Both the position numbers and the translations under genes were made by a program. From Candidatus Aminicenantota bacterium (GTDB lineage Bacteria > Acidobacteriota > Aminicenantia > Aminicenantales > Saccharicenantaceae), in contig JAPKZD010000003.1 in the NCBI GenBank assembly GCA_026393975.1, positions 81,481 to 145,480 of the forward strand: 64,000 bases of DNA. Direction: 5' to 3'. Positions 34,106 through 43,487 of this stretch are shown in pieces. The notes under the pieces are model-generated. The model saw nothing but the letters and a program-made list of their open reading frames with translations. It had not been told where the DNA came from and made no database searches. Within the stretch, counting starts at the first letter, position 1. The number at the start of each line of letters is the position of its first letter.

Positions 34106-37100
34106 TGAGCCCGGATAATAAGAAACCGTACGACCAGGCCGCCCGTGACCGGATCGAAAACGACCTGGGCACGACCTTTCTTGTCGAAGCCGGCGCCGGC
34201 TCGGGCAAGACCCAGAGCCTTGTCGGGCGGCTCGTCGCCGTCCTCCGTTCGGGCCGGGCGATGATCGACACCCTGGCCGCCGTGACCTTCACCCGCAAGG
34301 CCGCGGCCGAGCTCCGGGGCCGGTTCCAGGTCGGACTCGAAAAAGCGCGCATGGAGGAGAAGGACCCGGCGGCCCGGGCCCGGCTCGACGCGGCCCTCCA
34401 AAACCTCGAGCGGTCGTTCATCGGGACCATCCATTCGTTCTGCTCGCGACTGCTCCGGGAGCGTCCGGTCGAGGCCGGGATCGACCCCGAATTCCGCGAG
34501 CTCGAAGAGCACGAGGACCGCGTCCTGCTCGAGAAATGCTGGGACGAATACCTGGCCAAGGTGCGGCTGGAGAACGAAGCGGCCCTGCGTGGCCTCGAGG
34601 CGGCCGGGCTCGAGCCCGAAGACCTCGAGGCGGCCTTCACGGTGCTCGCCGGCTTCCCCGACGTCGAGGCCGTCGGCGGCCGCGACGTCCTCCCGGATTT
34701 CCGGGTGGCCCGAAAGAACCTCGAGGCGTTCCTCGACCGGGCCGATCCGCTTGTTCCGAAGGAGCGGCCGGAGAAAGGCTACGATTCCCTCCAATCCCTG
34801 ATCATCCGCTGTCTCCTGAGGCGGCGGAACATCGGCTTCTCCGGTCCCCGCCCGCTCATGGAGACGATCGAGCTCTTCGACAAGAAGCTCGGCGTGACCA
34901 AGAACCGCTGGCGGTCGAAAGAAGAGGCTGAAGGAATGCTGGCCGCGGCGGAGGCCTTCCGCGACGAGACGGCCGTTCCGGTCCTCGGCGCGTGGCGCGA
35001 GTTCCGCCACACCCGGGCCCTGGCCTTCCTCGGCCCGGCCGTCGGTTTCTACGCGGAGAGGAGGAGGGCCGAAGCGAAGCTCAACTTCCAGGACCAGCTC
35101 ATGCGCGCCGCGGCGCTCCTTCGCGACAACCCCGAGGTCCGGCGTTATTTCCGCAAGCGCTTCCATCCGGTGCTCGTCGACGAGTTCCAGGACACCGACC
35201 CCATCCAGGCCGAGATCCTGTTCTTCCTGACAGGGGCCGACGACGAGGAGCGCGACTGGACGAGGCTCGAACCCGCGCCCGGGTCCCTGTTCCTCGTCGG
35301 CGACCCCAAGCAGTCGATCTACCGCTTTCGGCGGGCGGACATCGACATCTACAACCTGGTCAAGGAACGGATCCGGGAGAGCGGCGGCGAGGTCCTCGAG
35401 CTCAGCGCCAACTTCCGCTCCCGGAGCTGCATGGCCGAATGGGTCAATCCTCTCTTCCGGGACGTCTTTCCGGCCGCCGCCGATGAATATCAGGCGGGTT
35501 TCATGCCCCTCGAGACGGTGCGCCCGGACTGTCGGCCGGCCTTCTCGGGCGTCTATAAGGCCACCGTTCCGGCCGTGAAATACCATTCGAAGGAGGCCAT
35601 CGCCGACATCGACTCGCGCCGGGTCGCCGAGTTCATTGCCCGGTCCTGCGCCGGGGACATGCGGCTCGGAGCCGAGGGCGGCGGGACGCGGACGGCTGAG
35701 CCCGGCGATTTCCTCGTCCTCTTCCGCTACAAGGACCGGATGAATATGTACGCCCGGCGGCTCGAGGAACTCGGCGTCCCCTTCGAGATCGCCGGGGGCG
35801 ACGCCTTCACGGACAACGGCGAGGTCGGCGAGATCATGAACCTCCTCCGGGCCCTCGACGACCCGGACAACCCGGTCTTCACCGTGGCCGTCCTCCGGGG
35901 CTTGTTCTTCGGCTTGAGCGACCAGGATCTCCTGGAACACCGGGCGGCCGGAGGCGCGTTTTCCTATCTCGGCGCGGCGGGCGGAGGGTCGGCGAAAGCG
36001 AGACGGGCCTTCGCGGTCCTCCGTGTCTGGCGGGACATCACGGCGAAGGTCCCGCCTTCCGCGGCCCTGGAGTCCATCCTCCAGAGCTCCGGACTTCTCA
36101 ATTACCTGGTGACGGCCGAGATGGGCAGCAGCCGGGCCGGGAACGTCTTCAAGCTCGTCGAAACCCTGCGCGGCCGGGAAGGCGAGGAAATGACCTCCTT
36201 CGCCGCCGCCGTCGAGTTCATCGAGGAATGGGTTGGCGCCCAGCCGGTCGAGGAAATGAGCCTGACTCCCGGCCGCCGGAACGCCGTGCGCCTGATGAAC
36301 CTGCACAAGGCCAAGGGGCTGGAGGCCCCGGTCGTGTGGCTGGCCAACCCGGCAGGGGTCCGCGATTTCGAGCCGGACAAACACATCCGCCGGACCGGTG
36401 GCACGCCCCGCGGCCATTTCCGTTTCTCCAAGTCCGTCGGCTTCACGGCCAGAACGGTGTCCCAGCCGGTCGGCTGGGAGGAGAGCGCCGCCGAGGAAAG
36501 GAAGTACGAAGAGGCGGAAGAGAACCGCCTCATGTACGTGGCTGCGACGCGGGCCCGGGACGTCCTCGTCATCAGCGCCTATGAAGGCGACCTGGGCGCG
36601 AGAAAAGCTTGGGGTCCCCTTGAAGGGGGGCTGGCCGGGATCGAGGAGCTCCCGCCCTTCGCTCGGGAAATGGGACCGGCGGTCGGACGCGGGGATCTGA
36701 CCCGCCGAAAACCGGCCGCTCTCAAGCCCGGCGACGTGAGGAAGGGCCGGGAAGAGCTCCGGAGGAAGATGGGGGATGCCTCACGGGCGGGCGCTCTCTT
36801 CGAAACGGTAACCTCGCTCGCCAGGCGCGACCGGGAGCCGCCCGAGTGGGCCAAGGGAGGACTGGGGTTGTGGGGATCAGAGGTCCACGTCATGCTGAAG
36901 ACCCTGGGCCAGGCGTGGGCGGCGGCCAAGCGCGGCCAGGCCGAGGCGATCGTCGGAGAGGACAGCTTGACACGGATGGCCAGGGACGTCCTGGTCGCCG
37001 CGGAACGGGATTCGACGGCGTGTCGGGAGCTCGCCGGCCTCGTCGGCGACATCGTCCGGTCCGGATTCTGGCTGAGGGCGATGCGGGCCGAACGGTGCTT

Positions 37101-37482
37101 GTTCGAAGTGCCCTTCTCGATCATGATGGGGCCGGAGGACGCCGAATACGAAGACCTCGTCGCCATGGTCGGCCTCGTCCCCCTCGCCGGGGGCAGGCCC
37201 GTAGTCCCCGTCTCCGGGGCGCCGGTTTTTCTGTCTGGGGCGGTCGACCTCCTCTTCAAAGAGAAGGACGGCTGGGTCATCGCCGATTACAAGACCGACC
37301 GGCTTCCCGAGGCCCTCTCGGCCGGCGGGGGGGAGGACAGGAACAAAGCCCTCCAAGCCTTGGTGGATTTCTACCGGCCCCAGGTCCGGCTTTATACGCG
37401 GTTCTGGGCGAAGATGACGGGGGAGCCGATCAAGGAATCGGGGCTCTACTTCACGCGGCTCGGCGAATGGTTTGAGATCTAG
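34105..37482 (+). CDS. AddA-like UvrD-family helicase/nuclease
   Basis: An 1125-residue helicase-nuclease that, with the AddB-like protein, should unwind and trim DNA ends for RecA loading. Helicase motifs in order: Walker A GAGSGKTQ near residue 32, [18 protein letters not shown], Walker [42 protein letters not shown] and YVAATRA. The C-terminal nuclease has [19 protein letters not shown] and a final [14 protein letters not shown] couples it to the preceding gene by one base. The 3' end overlaps the convergent metK stop codon by four bases (CTAG). Confidence 0.9.
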   Translation: MSPDNKKPYDQAARDRIENDLGTTFLVEAGAGSGKTQSLVGRLVAVLRSGRAMIDTLAAVTFTRKAAAELRGRFQVGLEKARMEEKDPAARARLDAALQNLERSFIGTIHSFCSRLLRERPVEAGIDPEFRELEEHEDRVLLEKCWDEYLAKVRLENEAALRGLEAAGLEPEDLEAAFTVLAGFPDVEAVGGRDVLPDFRVARKNLEAFLDRADPLVPKERPEKGYDSLQSLIIRCLLRRRNIGFSGPRPLMETIELFDKKLGVTKNRWRSKEEAEGMLAAAEAFRDETAVPVLGAWREFRHTRALAFLGPAVGFYAERRRAEAKLNFQDQLMRAAALLRDNPEVRRYFRKRFHPVLVDEFQDTDPIQAEILFFLTGADDEERDWTRLEPAPGSLFLVGDPKQSIYRFRRADIDIYNLVKERIRESGGEVLELSANFRSRSCMAEWVNPLFRDVFPAAADEYQAGFMPLETVRPDCRPAFSGVYKATVPAVKYHSKEAIADIDSRRVAEFIARSCAGDMRLGAEGGGTRTAEPGDFLVLFRYKDRMNMYARRLEELGVPFEIAGGDAFTDNGEVGEIMNLLRALDDPDNPVFTVAVLRGLFFGLSDQDLLEHRAAGGAFSYLGAAGGGSAKARRAFAVLRVWRDITAKVPPSAALESILQSSGLLNYLVTAEMGSSRAGNVFKLVETLRGREGEEMTSFAAAVEFIEEWVGAQPVEEMSLTPGRRNAVRLMNLHKAKGLEAPVVWLANPAGVRDFEPDKHIRRTGGTPRGHFRFSKSVGFTARTVSQPVGWEESAAEERKYEEAEENRLMYVAATRARDVLVISAYEGDLGARKAWGPLEGGLAGIEELPPFAREMGPAVGRGDLTRRKPAALKPGDVRKGREELRRKMGDASRAGALFETVTSLARRDREPPEWAKGGLGLWGSEVHVMLKTLGQAWAAAKRGQAEAIVGEDSLTRMARDVLVAAERDSTACRELAGLVGDIVRSGFWLRAMRAERCLFEVPFSIMMGPEDAEYEDLVAMVGLVPLAGGRPVVPVSGAPVFLSGAVDLLFKEKDGWVIADYKTDRLPEALSAGGGEDRNKALQALVDFYRPQVRLYTRFWAKMTGEPIKESGLYFTRLGEWFEI

Positions 37483-38672
37483 CTGACGCGCCGTGCCCGG
37501 TTTCCGTCGAGGCTGGTGTAGCCGAAGTAGGCCTTGAGTTCTGCGACCTTGTCGGTCTTCTCCCAGGTGAAATCGGGGAGTTCCCGGCCGAAGTGTCCGT
37601 AAGCGGCCGTCTGCTTGTAGATGGGACGGCGCAGGTCGAGCATCTTGATCATCCCCGCCGGCGTGAGCTGGAAGATCGCGCGCACGGCTTTTTCGATGGC
37701 CTCTTCGTTGACCTTCCCGCCGCTGTGGATGTTGACCATGACCGAGAAGGGCTCGACGATGCCGATGACGTAGGCCAGTTGGATCGTGCAGTGGTCGGCC
37801 AGGCCGGCCGCGACGATGTTTTTGGCGATGTAGCGGGCCGCGTAAGCCGCCGAACGGTCGACCTTGGTCGGGTCCTTGCCCGAGAAGGCCCCGCCGCCGT
37901 GGGGGCAGCTGCCGCCGTAGGTGTCGACGATGATCTTGCGGCCCGTGAGGCCGGTGTCGCCGACGGGGCCGCCGATGACGAAGCGGCCGGTCGGGTTGAC
38001 GAGGTATTCGATTGTCTTCGACCGCAGTTCGGCCGGGATGACCTTTTCGATGATCTCGGCGATGACGCCGTCGCGGAGCGTCGAGTCATCGACGTCGCGC
38101 GAGTGCTGGGTCGACAGGACGACCTTTTCGACGGCCACGGGCCGCTTATCCAGGTAGCGGACCGAGACCTGGGACTTGGCGTCGGGCCGGAGCCAGGGGA
38201 GGAGGCCGCTCTTGCGGACCTCGGCCTGTTTCTGGACGAGACGGTGGGCGAGACGGATGGGCAGGGGCATGAGTTCGGGGGTTTCGGTCGTCGCGTAGCC
38301 GAACATCAGGCCCTGGTCGCCGGCCCCGATCTCGCCGTTGGCCTTTCTGACTCCCATGTCGATATCGTCCGACTGCTGGCCGATATAAGTGAGGACCCCG
38401 CAGGAGTTCGAGTCGAACCCGTCCAAGGGGTCGTTGTATCCGATCTCCCGGGCGGTCTGGCGGACGATGGGGACCGGGTCGATCTGCGCGGTGGTCCGGA
38501 TCTCGCCGGCGACAACGGCAAAGTTCTTGGTGAGCAGTGTCTCGCAGGCGACCTTGCCGTAAGGGTCCTGCTCGAGGACCGCGTCGAGAAAAGCGTCGGA
38601 GATGAGGTCGGCCATCTTGTCGGGATGGCCCTCGGAAACCGACTCCGAGGTGAACACGAAATCCTTGGCCAT
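37479..38672 (-). CDS. metK: S-adenosylmethionine synthetase
   Basis: A 397-residue cytoplasmic enzyme making SAM from methionine and ATP. The N-terminal [21 protein letters not shown] carries the ATP and metal ligands, [12 protein letters not shown] is the first family signature, and [16 protein letters not shown] is the phosphate-binding loop. Length agrees with bacterial MetK (about 380-400). The start at 38672 is set by GGAAAGGAGG; the frame is open further upstream through the leader but has no homology there. Upstream lies a SAM-type riboswitch with its own promoter, so expression is probably repressed by the product. Confidence 0.97.
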   Translation of the reverse strand: MAKDFVFTSESVSEGHPDKMADLISDAFLDAVLEQDPYGKVACETLLTKNFAVVAGEIRTTAQIDPVPIVRQTAREIGYNDPLDGFDSNSCGVLTYIGQQSDDIDMGVRKANGEIGAGDQGLMFGYATTETPELMPLPIRLAHRLVQKQAEVRKSGLLPWLRPDAKSQVSVRYLDKRPVAVEKVVLSTQHSRDVDDSTLRDGVIAEIIEKVIPAELRSKTIEYLVNPTGRFVIGGPVGDTGLTGRKIIVDTYGGSCPHGGGAFSGKDPTKVDRSAAYAARYIAKNIVAAGLADHCTIQLAYVIGIVEPFSVMVNIHSGGKVNEEAIEKAVRAIFQLTPAGMIKMLDLRRPIYKQTAAYGHFGRELPDFTWEKTDKVAELKAYFGYTSLDGNRARRVS

Positions 38673-38785
38673 CGAAGCCTCCTTTCCGGGCACGCGACGT
38701 TGTTCGGCTCGCTCAGGGGCTGGGATGGGATCCGCGAAAAAAATCTTCCGCCGTGGACACTTGGTTGCCGCTTGCGTTTTCGCGA

Positions 38786-38878
38786 CCACATCCTCGCTGC
38801 CGGCGAGTGAGCACCTCGGGTGTCCGTCCCAGGTTGCCGGGCCCGGCCGTTTAGGGTCGAGCCTCTCCTGATGCAGAT
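38786..38878 (-). ncRNA. SAM-I-clan riboswitch in the metK leader
   Basis: On the minus strand the leader reads GCATCAGGAGAGGC (38861-38874), later GGCAACC (38832-38838), then GGTGCTCACTC (38805-38815) and GGATG, the conserved blocks of the SAM-I/SAM-IV clan in the right order. P1 forms from CTGCATC with GATGTGG (two G-U pairs), P3 from CCTGGG with CCCGAGG (one bulge) and P4 from CTCG with CGAG. The promoter places the transcript start at the base of P1. No terminator is visible before the gene, so control may act on translation. Confidence 0.65.
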
Positions 38879-38882
38879 GGAA

Positions 38883-38911
38883 ATGATACGCCCAACTCAT
38901 CCGGATTTCAA
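38883..38911 (-). promoter_or_regulatory. metK promoter
   Basis: TTGAAA (38906-38911), 17-base spacer, TATCAT (38883-38888) on the minus strand. The predicted start near 38876 coincides with the first strand of the riboswitch P1 helix, leaving a leader of about 200 bases. Confidence 0.65.
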
Positions 38912-38953
38912 GTGGCAAGGCAAAAAAATCCGCACAAGGCCCGGCCGTCGCGC

Positions 38954-39835
38954 CTAGCGGATGATCCCATCGGGCGGCTGGACGTTGATCAGGGCGATCT
39001 CGGCGAACGCGGAAAAGGAGAAGGGGAATTCGACGAGCCGGTCCGCTCCCTTCTTCATGACGAAGGTGGCGTCCGTCTTGAAATCGAGGCGGTATTCGGA
39101 GAACCAACCCTTGTCGATGTGGAAATGGAGGCTGCCCGTGCCCGCGCCCTGGCCCTCGAAGACTCCCCGGGTGTCCCCGAGGTCCTTGGCCCCCGAGACG
39201 ACGACCCGGTAGACGGCGGAGACGATGGCCAGCCGTCCGTCGTCGGCGGGGATGACGTCGTCGAGGGTGTAGTCGATGACCAGGTCGACCTGGAGGTCGA
39301 GGCCCTGGAAAGGAATGGTCAGGCGCCGGCTCTCCGTCCAGGTCTCGCCGCGCCCGACCGGCTGAGCGGGGAAGGTCGGGAAATAATCGCGCAGGATCTG
39401 GGGAATGGAGATGTTGAACGGGTTTCCCGAGCCGAGGGCTTCGGGGTTGCGAATGGACTCGACCTTGCCCGTCCGGTTGAAGACGACCTCGAGGGCCTCG
39501 CCCTCCGTCGTGCCGAGTTTCTGAGCGAGGACGCGGTCGGAGAGCCGGACGTTGACCTCGATGCCGGGGCTGGTCAGGTCGGCCCGGACGGTCTCGTGGG
39601 CCGACGGCTTGGAGAACAGCCGGATCTCGCCGCTGGAATCGGCGTTGAGAGCCAGATCCTTGCCGAGAAAATTCTTGCCGTCCACGTTGACGACGCTGGT
39701 CAACGTGTAGGTCAGCCGGGTGCCTTCGGCGGGGGCGAACCGGAGAGCGACCTTCTCTTGGGCCGCGAGGGACCCGGACATCCCTGCCAGGGCCCCGACG
39801 AGCAGGATTGCGGCCATGATTTTTCGAGCTGTCAT
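38954..39835 (-). CDS. Secreted beta-rich protein of unknown function
   Basis: A 293-residue exported protein with a signal peptide ([18 protein letters not shown], cleavage near AAQ, residue 26). The mature part is almost entirely beta strand, without cysteines, and starts [14 protein letters not shown], a pattern seen in uncharacterised exported proteins that bind hydrophobic or envelope ligands. It is the third gene after two M16 peptidase genes, with 37 bases between, so it may be a partner of that proteolytic pair. ATG 39835 is set by a GGAGGAGAG site slightly further upstream than usual. No catalytic motif is seen. Confidence 0.75.
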   Translation of the reverse strand: MTARKIMAAILLVGALAGMSGSLAAQEKVALRFAPAEGTRLTYTLTSVVNVDGKNFLGKDLALNADSSGEIRLFSKPSAHETVRADLTSPGIEVNVRLSDRVLAQKLGTTEGEALEVVFNRTGKVESIRNPEALGSGNPFNISIPQILRDYFPTFPAQPVGRGETWTESRRLTIPFQGLDLQVDLVIDYTLDDVIPADDGRLAIVSAVYRVVVSGAKDLGDTRGVFEGQGAGTGSLHFHIDKGWFSEYRLDFKTDATFVMKKGADRLVEFPFSFSAFAEIALINVQPPDGIIR

Positions 39836-39872
39836 GGATTCTTCTCTCCTCCGCCTCGGCTGCGTCTCCGGC

Positions 39873-41273
39873 CTAGAAATCGGGGTCGGTGATCTTCTTT
39901 TCCTGCCAGGTCCCATATTTCGCGAGCAGGGGCTGGATATCCGCCGCCTTGCCGACGACGACGAGCACGAAATCCTCCTGGGGGAGGAGCGCCGTGGCCG
40001 CGGCCTTGACCAGGGCCGGCGTGAGCCGGCCGACCTCGTTCAGGTACTTGTCGTATTGGTCGAAGCCCAGCTTGTAGAAGGCCAGCCGGACGTAGGCGCC
40101 GGCCTTGCTGGCGTTCATCTCGAGCGTCGGCGGGAACTGGCCAAGGATGTAATTGCGGCTGCTCTCGAGTTCTTCTGCGGAGAACCCCTCCTTCGCCCCC
40201 TTCCCGAGCAAGTCGAAGACGATGTCGAGCATCTCGCCGATCTTGTCGTTCTTGGTATAGGAGCTGACGGTGAACAACCCGCCGGCCGCCCAGGTACGGG
40301 CGTTGCTCCCCGCCCCGTAGGTCAGGCCTCTCTTGATCCGGAGCTCGGTGTTGAGCCAGGAGGTGAAGCGGCCGCCGAAGAGCGTATTCATGGCCGAGGC
40401 CGCGGCGGTGATCTTGTCCCCCATGGCGTAGCCCGGCGCCCCGAGCATGAAGTAAGCCTGCGTCGCGTCGGGCTTGTCGACGAGGAGGAGCTTGCGGCCC
40501 TTCGGCCGGGGGAGGGCCGGGATCGCGTCCGCGGGCGCCGCGCCCGCCGGGTTGGTCATCCGGCCGATCGTCCCTTCCAGGAGGGGGACGAGCTTCGCTT
40601 TTTCGATGTCGCCGACCACGGCCGCGATGGCCCGGTCGGGCCGGAAATGCTTCTTGTAGAAATCTTTCACCGCCTGGGCCGTCATCGTCTTGAGGGACGT
40701 CTCGGTGCCCGAGGCGAGATAACCCATCGGGTGGCCGCCGAAATAGGCCTTCTGGAAGTAATAGCGGACGGCCGACCCGGGATCGTCCTTGGCCGCCTTG
40801 AGTCCGTCGATCGTCAGGGACCGTTCTTTCTCGAACTCGTCGGCGGCGAAGGCGGGGTCGGTCAGGCAGCCGGCGGCGATCTCCATGAGGCGGGGAAAAT
40901 GCTCGGCCAGGCTGTCCCCGTAGATCTGGGCGTATTCTTCCGCCGCGGTGATGCCCAGGCTCGCCCCCATGAAGTCGAGGGCTTCGGCGATGGCGTTGGC
41001 GTCCATCTTCGAGGTCCCCTTCATCATCAGGGACGTCGTCAGGCCGGCCGCGCCTTCGGCCGAGGCCGGCTCATAGGCCGAGCCGGCGCCGCGGATGACC
41101 ATCCGGAAGCTCACGACCGGCAGGTCGGAATTCCTGAGGTGATAGACCGTGAGGCCATTCTTGAGGACGAACTTATCGGGCGCCGGCAGCTGTCGGGCCG
41201 CCCCGGGGGGGAGGGCCGCCGCGCCGAGGACGAAGAGGACGAGGACGAGAGCCGTACCGTTGAGGCGTTTCAT
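39873..41273 (-). CDS. M16-family protein without zinc site (non-catalytic partner)
   Basis: A 466-residue exported protein with the two-domain M16 fold (signal peptide ending near ARQLPAP). At the place where an active M16 enzyme has HxxEH the sequence reads GAAGLTTSLMMKGT, so the zinc-binding residues are missing. In two-subunit M16 peptidases one chain is catalytic and the partner lacks this motif, which fits the gene just upstream. The C-terminal half keeps the usual R/Y pair (LRIKRGLTYGAGSNA), which in this family lies on the substrate-binding partner. ATG overlaps the stop of the upstream gene by four bases. Confidence 0.9.
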   Translation of the reverse strand: MKRLNGTALVLVLFVLGAAALPPGAARQLPAPDKFVLKNGLTVYHLRNSDLPVVSFRMVIRGAGSAYEPASAEGAAGLTTSLMMKGTSKMDANAIAEALDFMGASLGITAAEEYAQIYGDSLAEHFPRLMEIAAGCLTDPAFAADEFEKERSLTIDGLKAAKDDPGSAVRYYFQKAYFGGHPMGYLASGTETSLKTMTAQAVKDFYKKHFRPDRAIAAVVGDIEKAKLVPLLEGTIGRMTNPAGAAPADAIPALPRPKGRKLLLVDKPDATQAYFMLGAPGYAMGDKITAAASAMNTLFGGRFTSWLNTELRIKRGLTYGAGSNARTWAAGGLFTVSSYTKNDKIGEMLDIVFDLLGKGAKEGFSAEELESSRNYILGQFPPTLEMNASKAGAYVRLAFYKLGFDQYDKYLNEVGRLTPALVKAAATALLPQEDFVLVVVGKAADIQPLLAKYGTWQEKKITDPDF

Positions 41274-42595
41274 TTCGCACCTCCCTCGGGGATGAGCTTT
41301 CCGATGGTCTTGTTGTTCGTCGTGAAATATTTCCCGGCGGCCGCCTTGATCCGGTCGATCTTGACCGCCGCGTAGTCGTCCATGACCGTGAAGAGCCTGG
41401 CGAAGTCGCCGTAGAGGAGCTCGGTCGAGCCGAGCTGGCTGGCCTTGCCGGAAATCGTCTGCAAGCTCATGTAGAAGTCGTTCCGGATGATGTTCATGGC
41501 CTTGGCGTATTCCTGCGGCGTGATGCCTTCGGCCTTGACCTTGGCCAGCTCCTCCTCGATGATCCGGTCGATTTTGTCGAGGTCGACGCCCGGCCGGGGC
41601 TTGACGTCGATCGAGAAGAGGAGCGGGTCGATCGTCTCCTGGATGCCGCCGCCGACGTCGATGGCCAGCTCTTCCTCGCGGACGAGGCGCCGGTAGAGAC
41701 GGCTGCTCTCGCCCTCGAGCAGCGGCTTGGCCAGGATAGCGAGCGGCAGGAAGTCGGCGTCCCGGGCGTTCGGGGCGTGCCAGACGGCCAAGAACGACGG
41801 GGCTTGGGCCTCCTTGCGGACGATGACGGTCTTCGTCCCCATCTGGAGCGGCTCGACCGTGCTGACCGGGGGCGGTGCCGGCGACGCCTTGATCGGCCCG
41901 TAGTATTTCTGGATGAGTCCGAGGGTCTTGGCTGGGTCGATGTCGCCGACGACGATGAGGATGGCGTTCCCCGGGGCGTAATAGGTCCGGTAGTAGGCCA
42001 TGACCTCGTCGCGGCGCCAGCTCAAAATGTCGCTCATCCAGCCGATGACGTCCCAGTGGTAGGGGTGGGCCATGATGGCCGTGGCCCGCACGTTCTCGTT
42101 GAGGATGGCGTCGTTGTCGTTCTCGACGCCGAGCCGGCGCTCGGAGGCGATGACGCCGCGTTCGGACTCGAAGACCTCGGGCACGAGGGCCAGCCCCTGG
42201 ATCCGGTCGGCTTCCATTTCGATCATAGCCTCGAGGGCGGCGGGCGGGAACCAGTCCGTATAGCCCGTCATGTCGTCCGAGGTGAAGGCGTTGTTGCGCC
42301 CGCCCTGGAACTCCATCCGCCGGTCGAACTCGCCCGGGCCGACCTGGGGCGTCCCGTTGAACATCATGTGCTCGATGAAGTGGGAGACGCCCGTCAGGCC
42401 GGGCCGTTCGTTGCGCGACCCGACGCGGAAGAAGGTGTAGAGGGCGACGCTGGGGATGTTGTGGTCTTCGACGAGCAGGACCTTGAGCCCGTTGTCGAGC
42501 TTGTGGACCTTGACGTCCTCCTTCTTGAAGGCCGCCGATAGGGACAGGGTGAAAACAGCCAGGAACAGGACCGGGAACCAGGCTTTTTTGCCCAT
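41270..42595 (-). CDS. M16-family zinc peptidase, catalytic subunit
   Basis: A 441-residue exported metallopeptidase. The signal peptide (first 22 residues) is followed by an intact inverted zinc motif HFIEH (72-76) and the downstream glutamate region (SERGVIASERR, about residues 140-155). The second half is the non-catalytic M16 C-terminal domain (RPGVDLDKIDRIIEEELAKVK). It probably degrades peptides in the periplasm with the following M16 protein. ATG 42595 follows GGAGGTGATGGC. A TGG-TATAAT extended -10 lies 30 bases upstream. Confidence 0.93.
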   Translation of the reverse strand: MGKKAWFPVLFLAVFTLSLSAAFKKEDVKVHKLDNGLKVLLVEDHNIPSVALYTFFRVGSRNERPGLTGVSHFIEHMMFNGTPQVGPGEFDRRMEFQGGRNNAFTSDDMTGYTDWFPPAALEAMIEMEADRIQGLALVPEVFESERGVIASERRLGVENDNDAILNENVRATAIMAHPYHWDVIGWMSDILSWRRDEVMAYYRTYYAPGNAILIVVGDIDPAKTLGLIQKYYGPIKASPAPPPVSTVEPLQMGTKTVIVRKEAQAPSFLAVWHAPNARDADFLPLAILAKPLLEGESSRLYRRLVREEELAIDVGGGIQETIDPLLFSIDVKPRPGVDLDKIDRIIEEELAKVKAEGITPQEYAKAMNIIRNDFYMSLQTISGKASQLGSTELLYGDFARLFTVMDDYAAVKIDRIKAAAGKYFTTNNKTIGKLIPEGGAK

Positions 42596-42624
42596 GCCAT
42601 CACCTCCGCGGAGAATAAAATACA

Positions 42625-42633
42625 ATTATACCA
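42625..42633 (-). promoter_or_regulatory. Extended -10 promoter of the M16 operon
   Basis: TGG directly precedes a perfect TATAAT (42625-42630) on the minus strand; no TTGACA-like -35 is seen. The start would be near 42618, 23 bases before the ATG. Confidence 0.5.
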
Positions 42634-42669
42634 TTATTTTCCGGGGGCGTTGGGGTCGGCCATTCCCTC

Positions 42670-42698
42670 TTGACGAGGGGAGGGGAGTGGGATATAAA
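42670..42698 (+). promoter_or_regulatory. Promoter of the CDP-alcohol phosphatidyltransferase gene
   Basis: TTGACG (42670-42675), 17-base spacer, TATAAA (42693-42698) on the plus strand. The start near 42705 leaves a 16-base leader with GAGG. Confidence 0.6.
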
Positions 42699-42720
42699 TA
42701 ACCAAAAATCCGAGGTCGAC

Positions 42721-43416
42721 ATGAGCACACCCGATTCCCAATACGATTTCCAGAAATCGATGAAAAACGTGTCCTCCTACCCCTTCATCCACAAGTACCT
42801 GCCTATCGACAGATATATCATCCGCCCGCCCGCATCGCTCCTCGTCAGGGCCGTCTTCAACACCTCCGTCACGCCCAACCAGCTGACGGTCTGCTCGTTC
42901 CTCTTAGGCCTGGCCGCCGGCATCTCCTATCTCGGCGGGACCCCGCTTTCCTTCGTTCTCGGGGGATTTCTGGTCATGTTCTCCACGATCTTCGACTGCT
43001 CTGACGGGATGCTGGCCAGGGGCAGGAACATGACCAGCCGCTACGGCGCCTATCTCGACCTGTTCCTGGACAGGATCGCGGATTTTGCCGTCCTTATGGG
43101 AGCCTCTTTCGGCTTTTACAAATACACGGGGGACATTCGCTTCCTCGTCTTCGGGCTCGTGACCGTGGGTTTCTACTTTCTCCAGGTGTCCCTGTACTAC
43201 ATCAACAACCTGTATACCCGTTCCGAAAAAAAAGGAGAAGGCGCCGAAGCGAAGAGCCTGGCGGTCTTCGTCATCTTCGTCTTCTCCCTTCTCCGCCGTC
43301 CGGACGGATTCCTGCTCGGCGTTTTCCTGATGGCCTTCCCCGGCACGATCATCAAGCTGATCAGATTTCTGAGGAAGGGCAGGGATCCGGCGGCGGCTCC
43401 GGCCCCGTCATCGTGA
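42721..43416 (+). CDS. CDP-alcohol phosphatidyltransferase
   Basis: A 231-residue inner-membrane enzyme that joins a CDP-activated lipid or polyol with an alcohol, making a phospholipid head group. The signature DG(x)2AR(x)8G(x)3D(x)3D is complete, starting SDGMLARGRN at about residue 97. About five to six hydrophobic segments are visible. The specific alcohol cannot be told. The start is ATG 42721 after GAGG, not the ATG at 42670, which lies within the promoter. The 3' end runs into tandem palindromes, and the convergent flippase-like gene stops 10 bases beyond. The neighbours (flippase-like, HAD phosphatase) suggest a lipid-synthesis cluster. Confidence 0.9.
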   Translation: MSTPDSQYDFQKSMKNVSSYPFIHKYLPIDRYIIRPPASLLVRAVFNTSVTPNQLTVCSFLLGLAAGISYLGGTPLSFVLGGFLVMFSTIFDCSDGMLARGRNMTSRYGAYLDLFLDRIADFAVLMGASFGFYKYTGDIRFLVFGLVTVGFYFLQVSLYYINNLYTRSEKKGEGAEAKSLAVFVIFVFSLLRRPDGFLLGVFLMAFPGTIIKLIRFLRKGRDPAAAPAPSS

Positions 43417-43487
43417 CGGGACTAGCTCAAGGTTTCGGCCCCGTCACGATGACGGGACTGTCGCAAGGCTCCGGCCCATTGACCCGG
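43395..43487. repeat. Tandem 36-base palindromic repeat at convergent gene ends
   Basis: Two 36-base units (43395-43430 and 43431-43466) agree at 28 positions, and a third partial unit starts at 43467. Each full unit contains CCCGTCA and TGACGGG around a 3-base centre (TCG in one, CGA in the other). They form the last codons of both convergent genes. Confidence 0.75.

Noticed and set aside
43395-43487. CRISPR array
   Set aside because: Only two full units, no spacers, units directly abut, and no cas genes are present.
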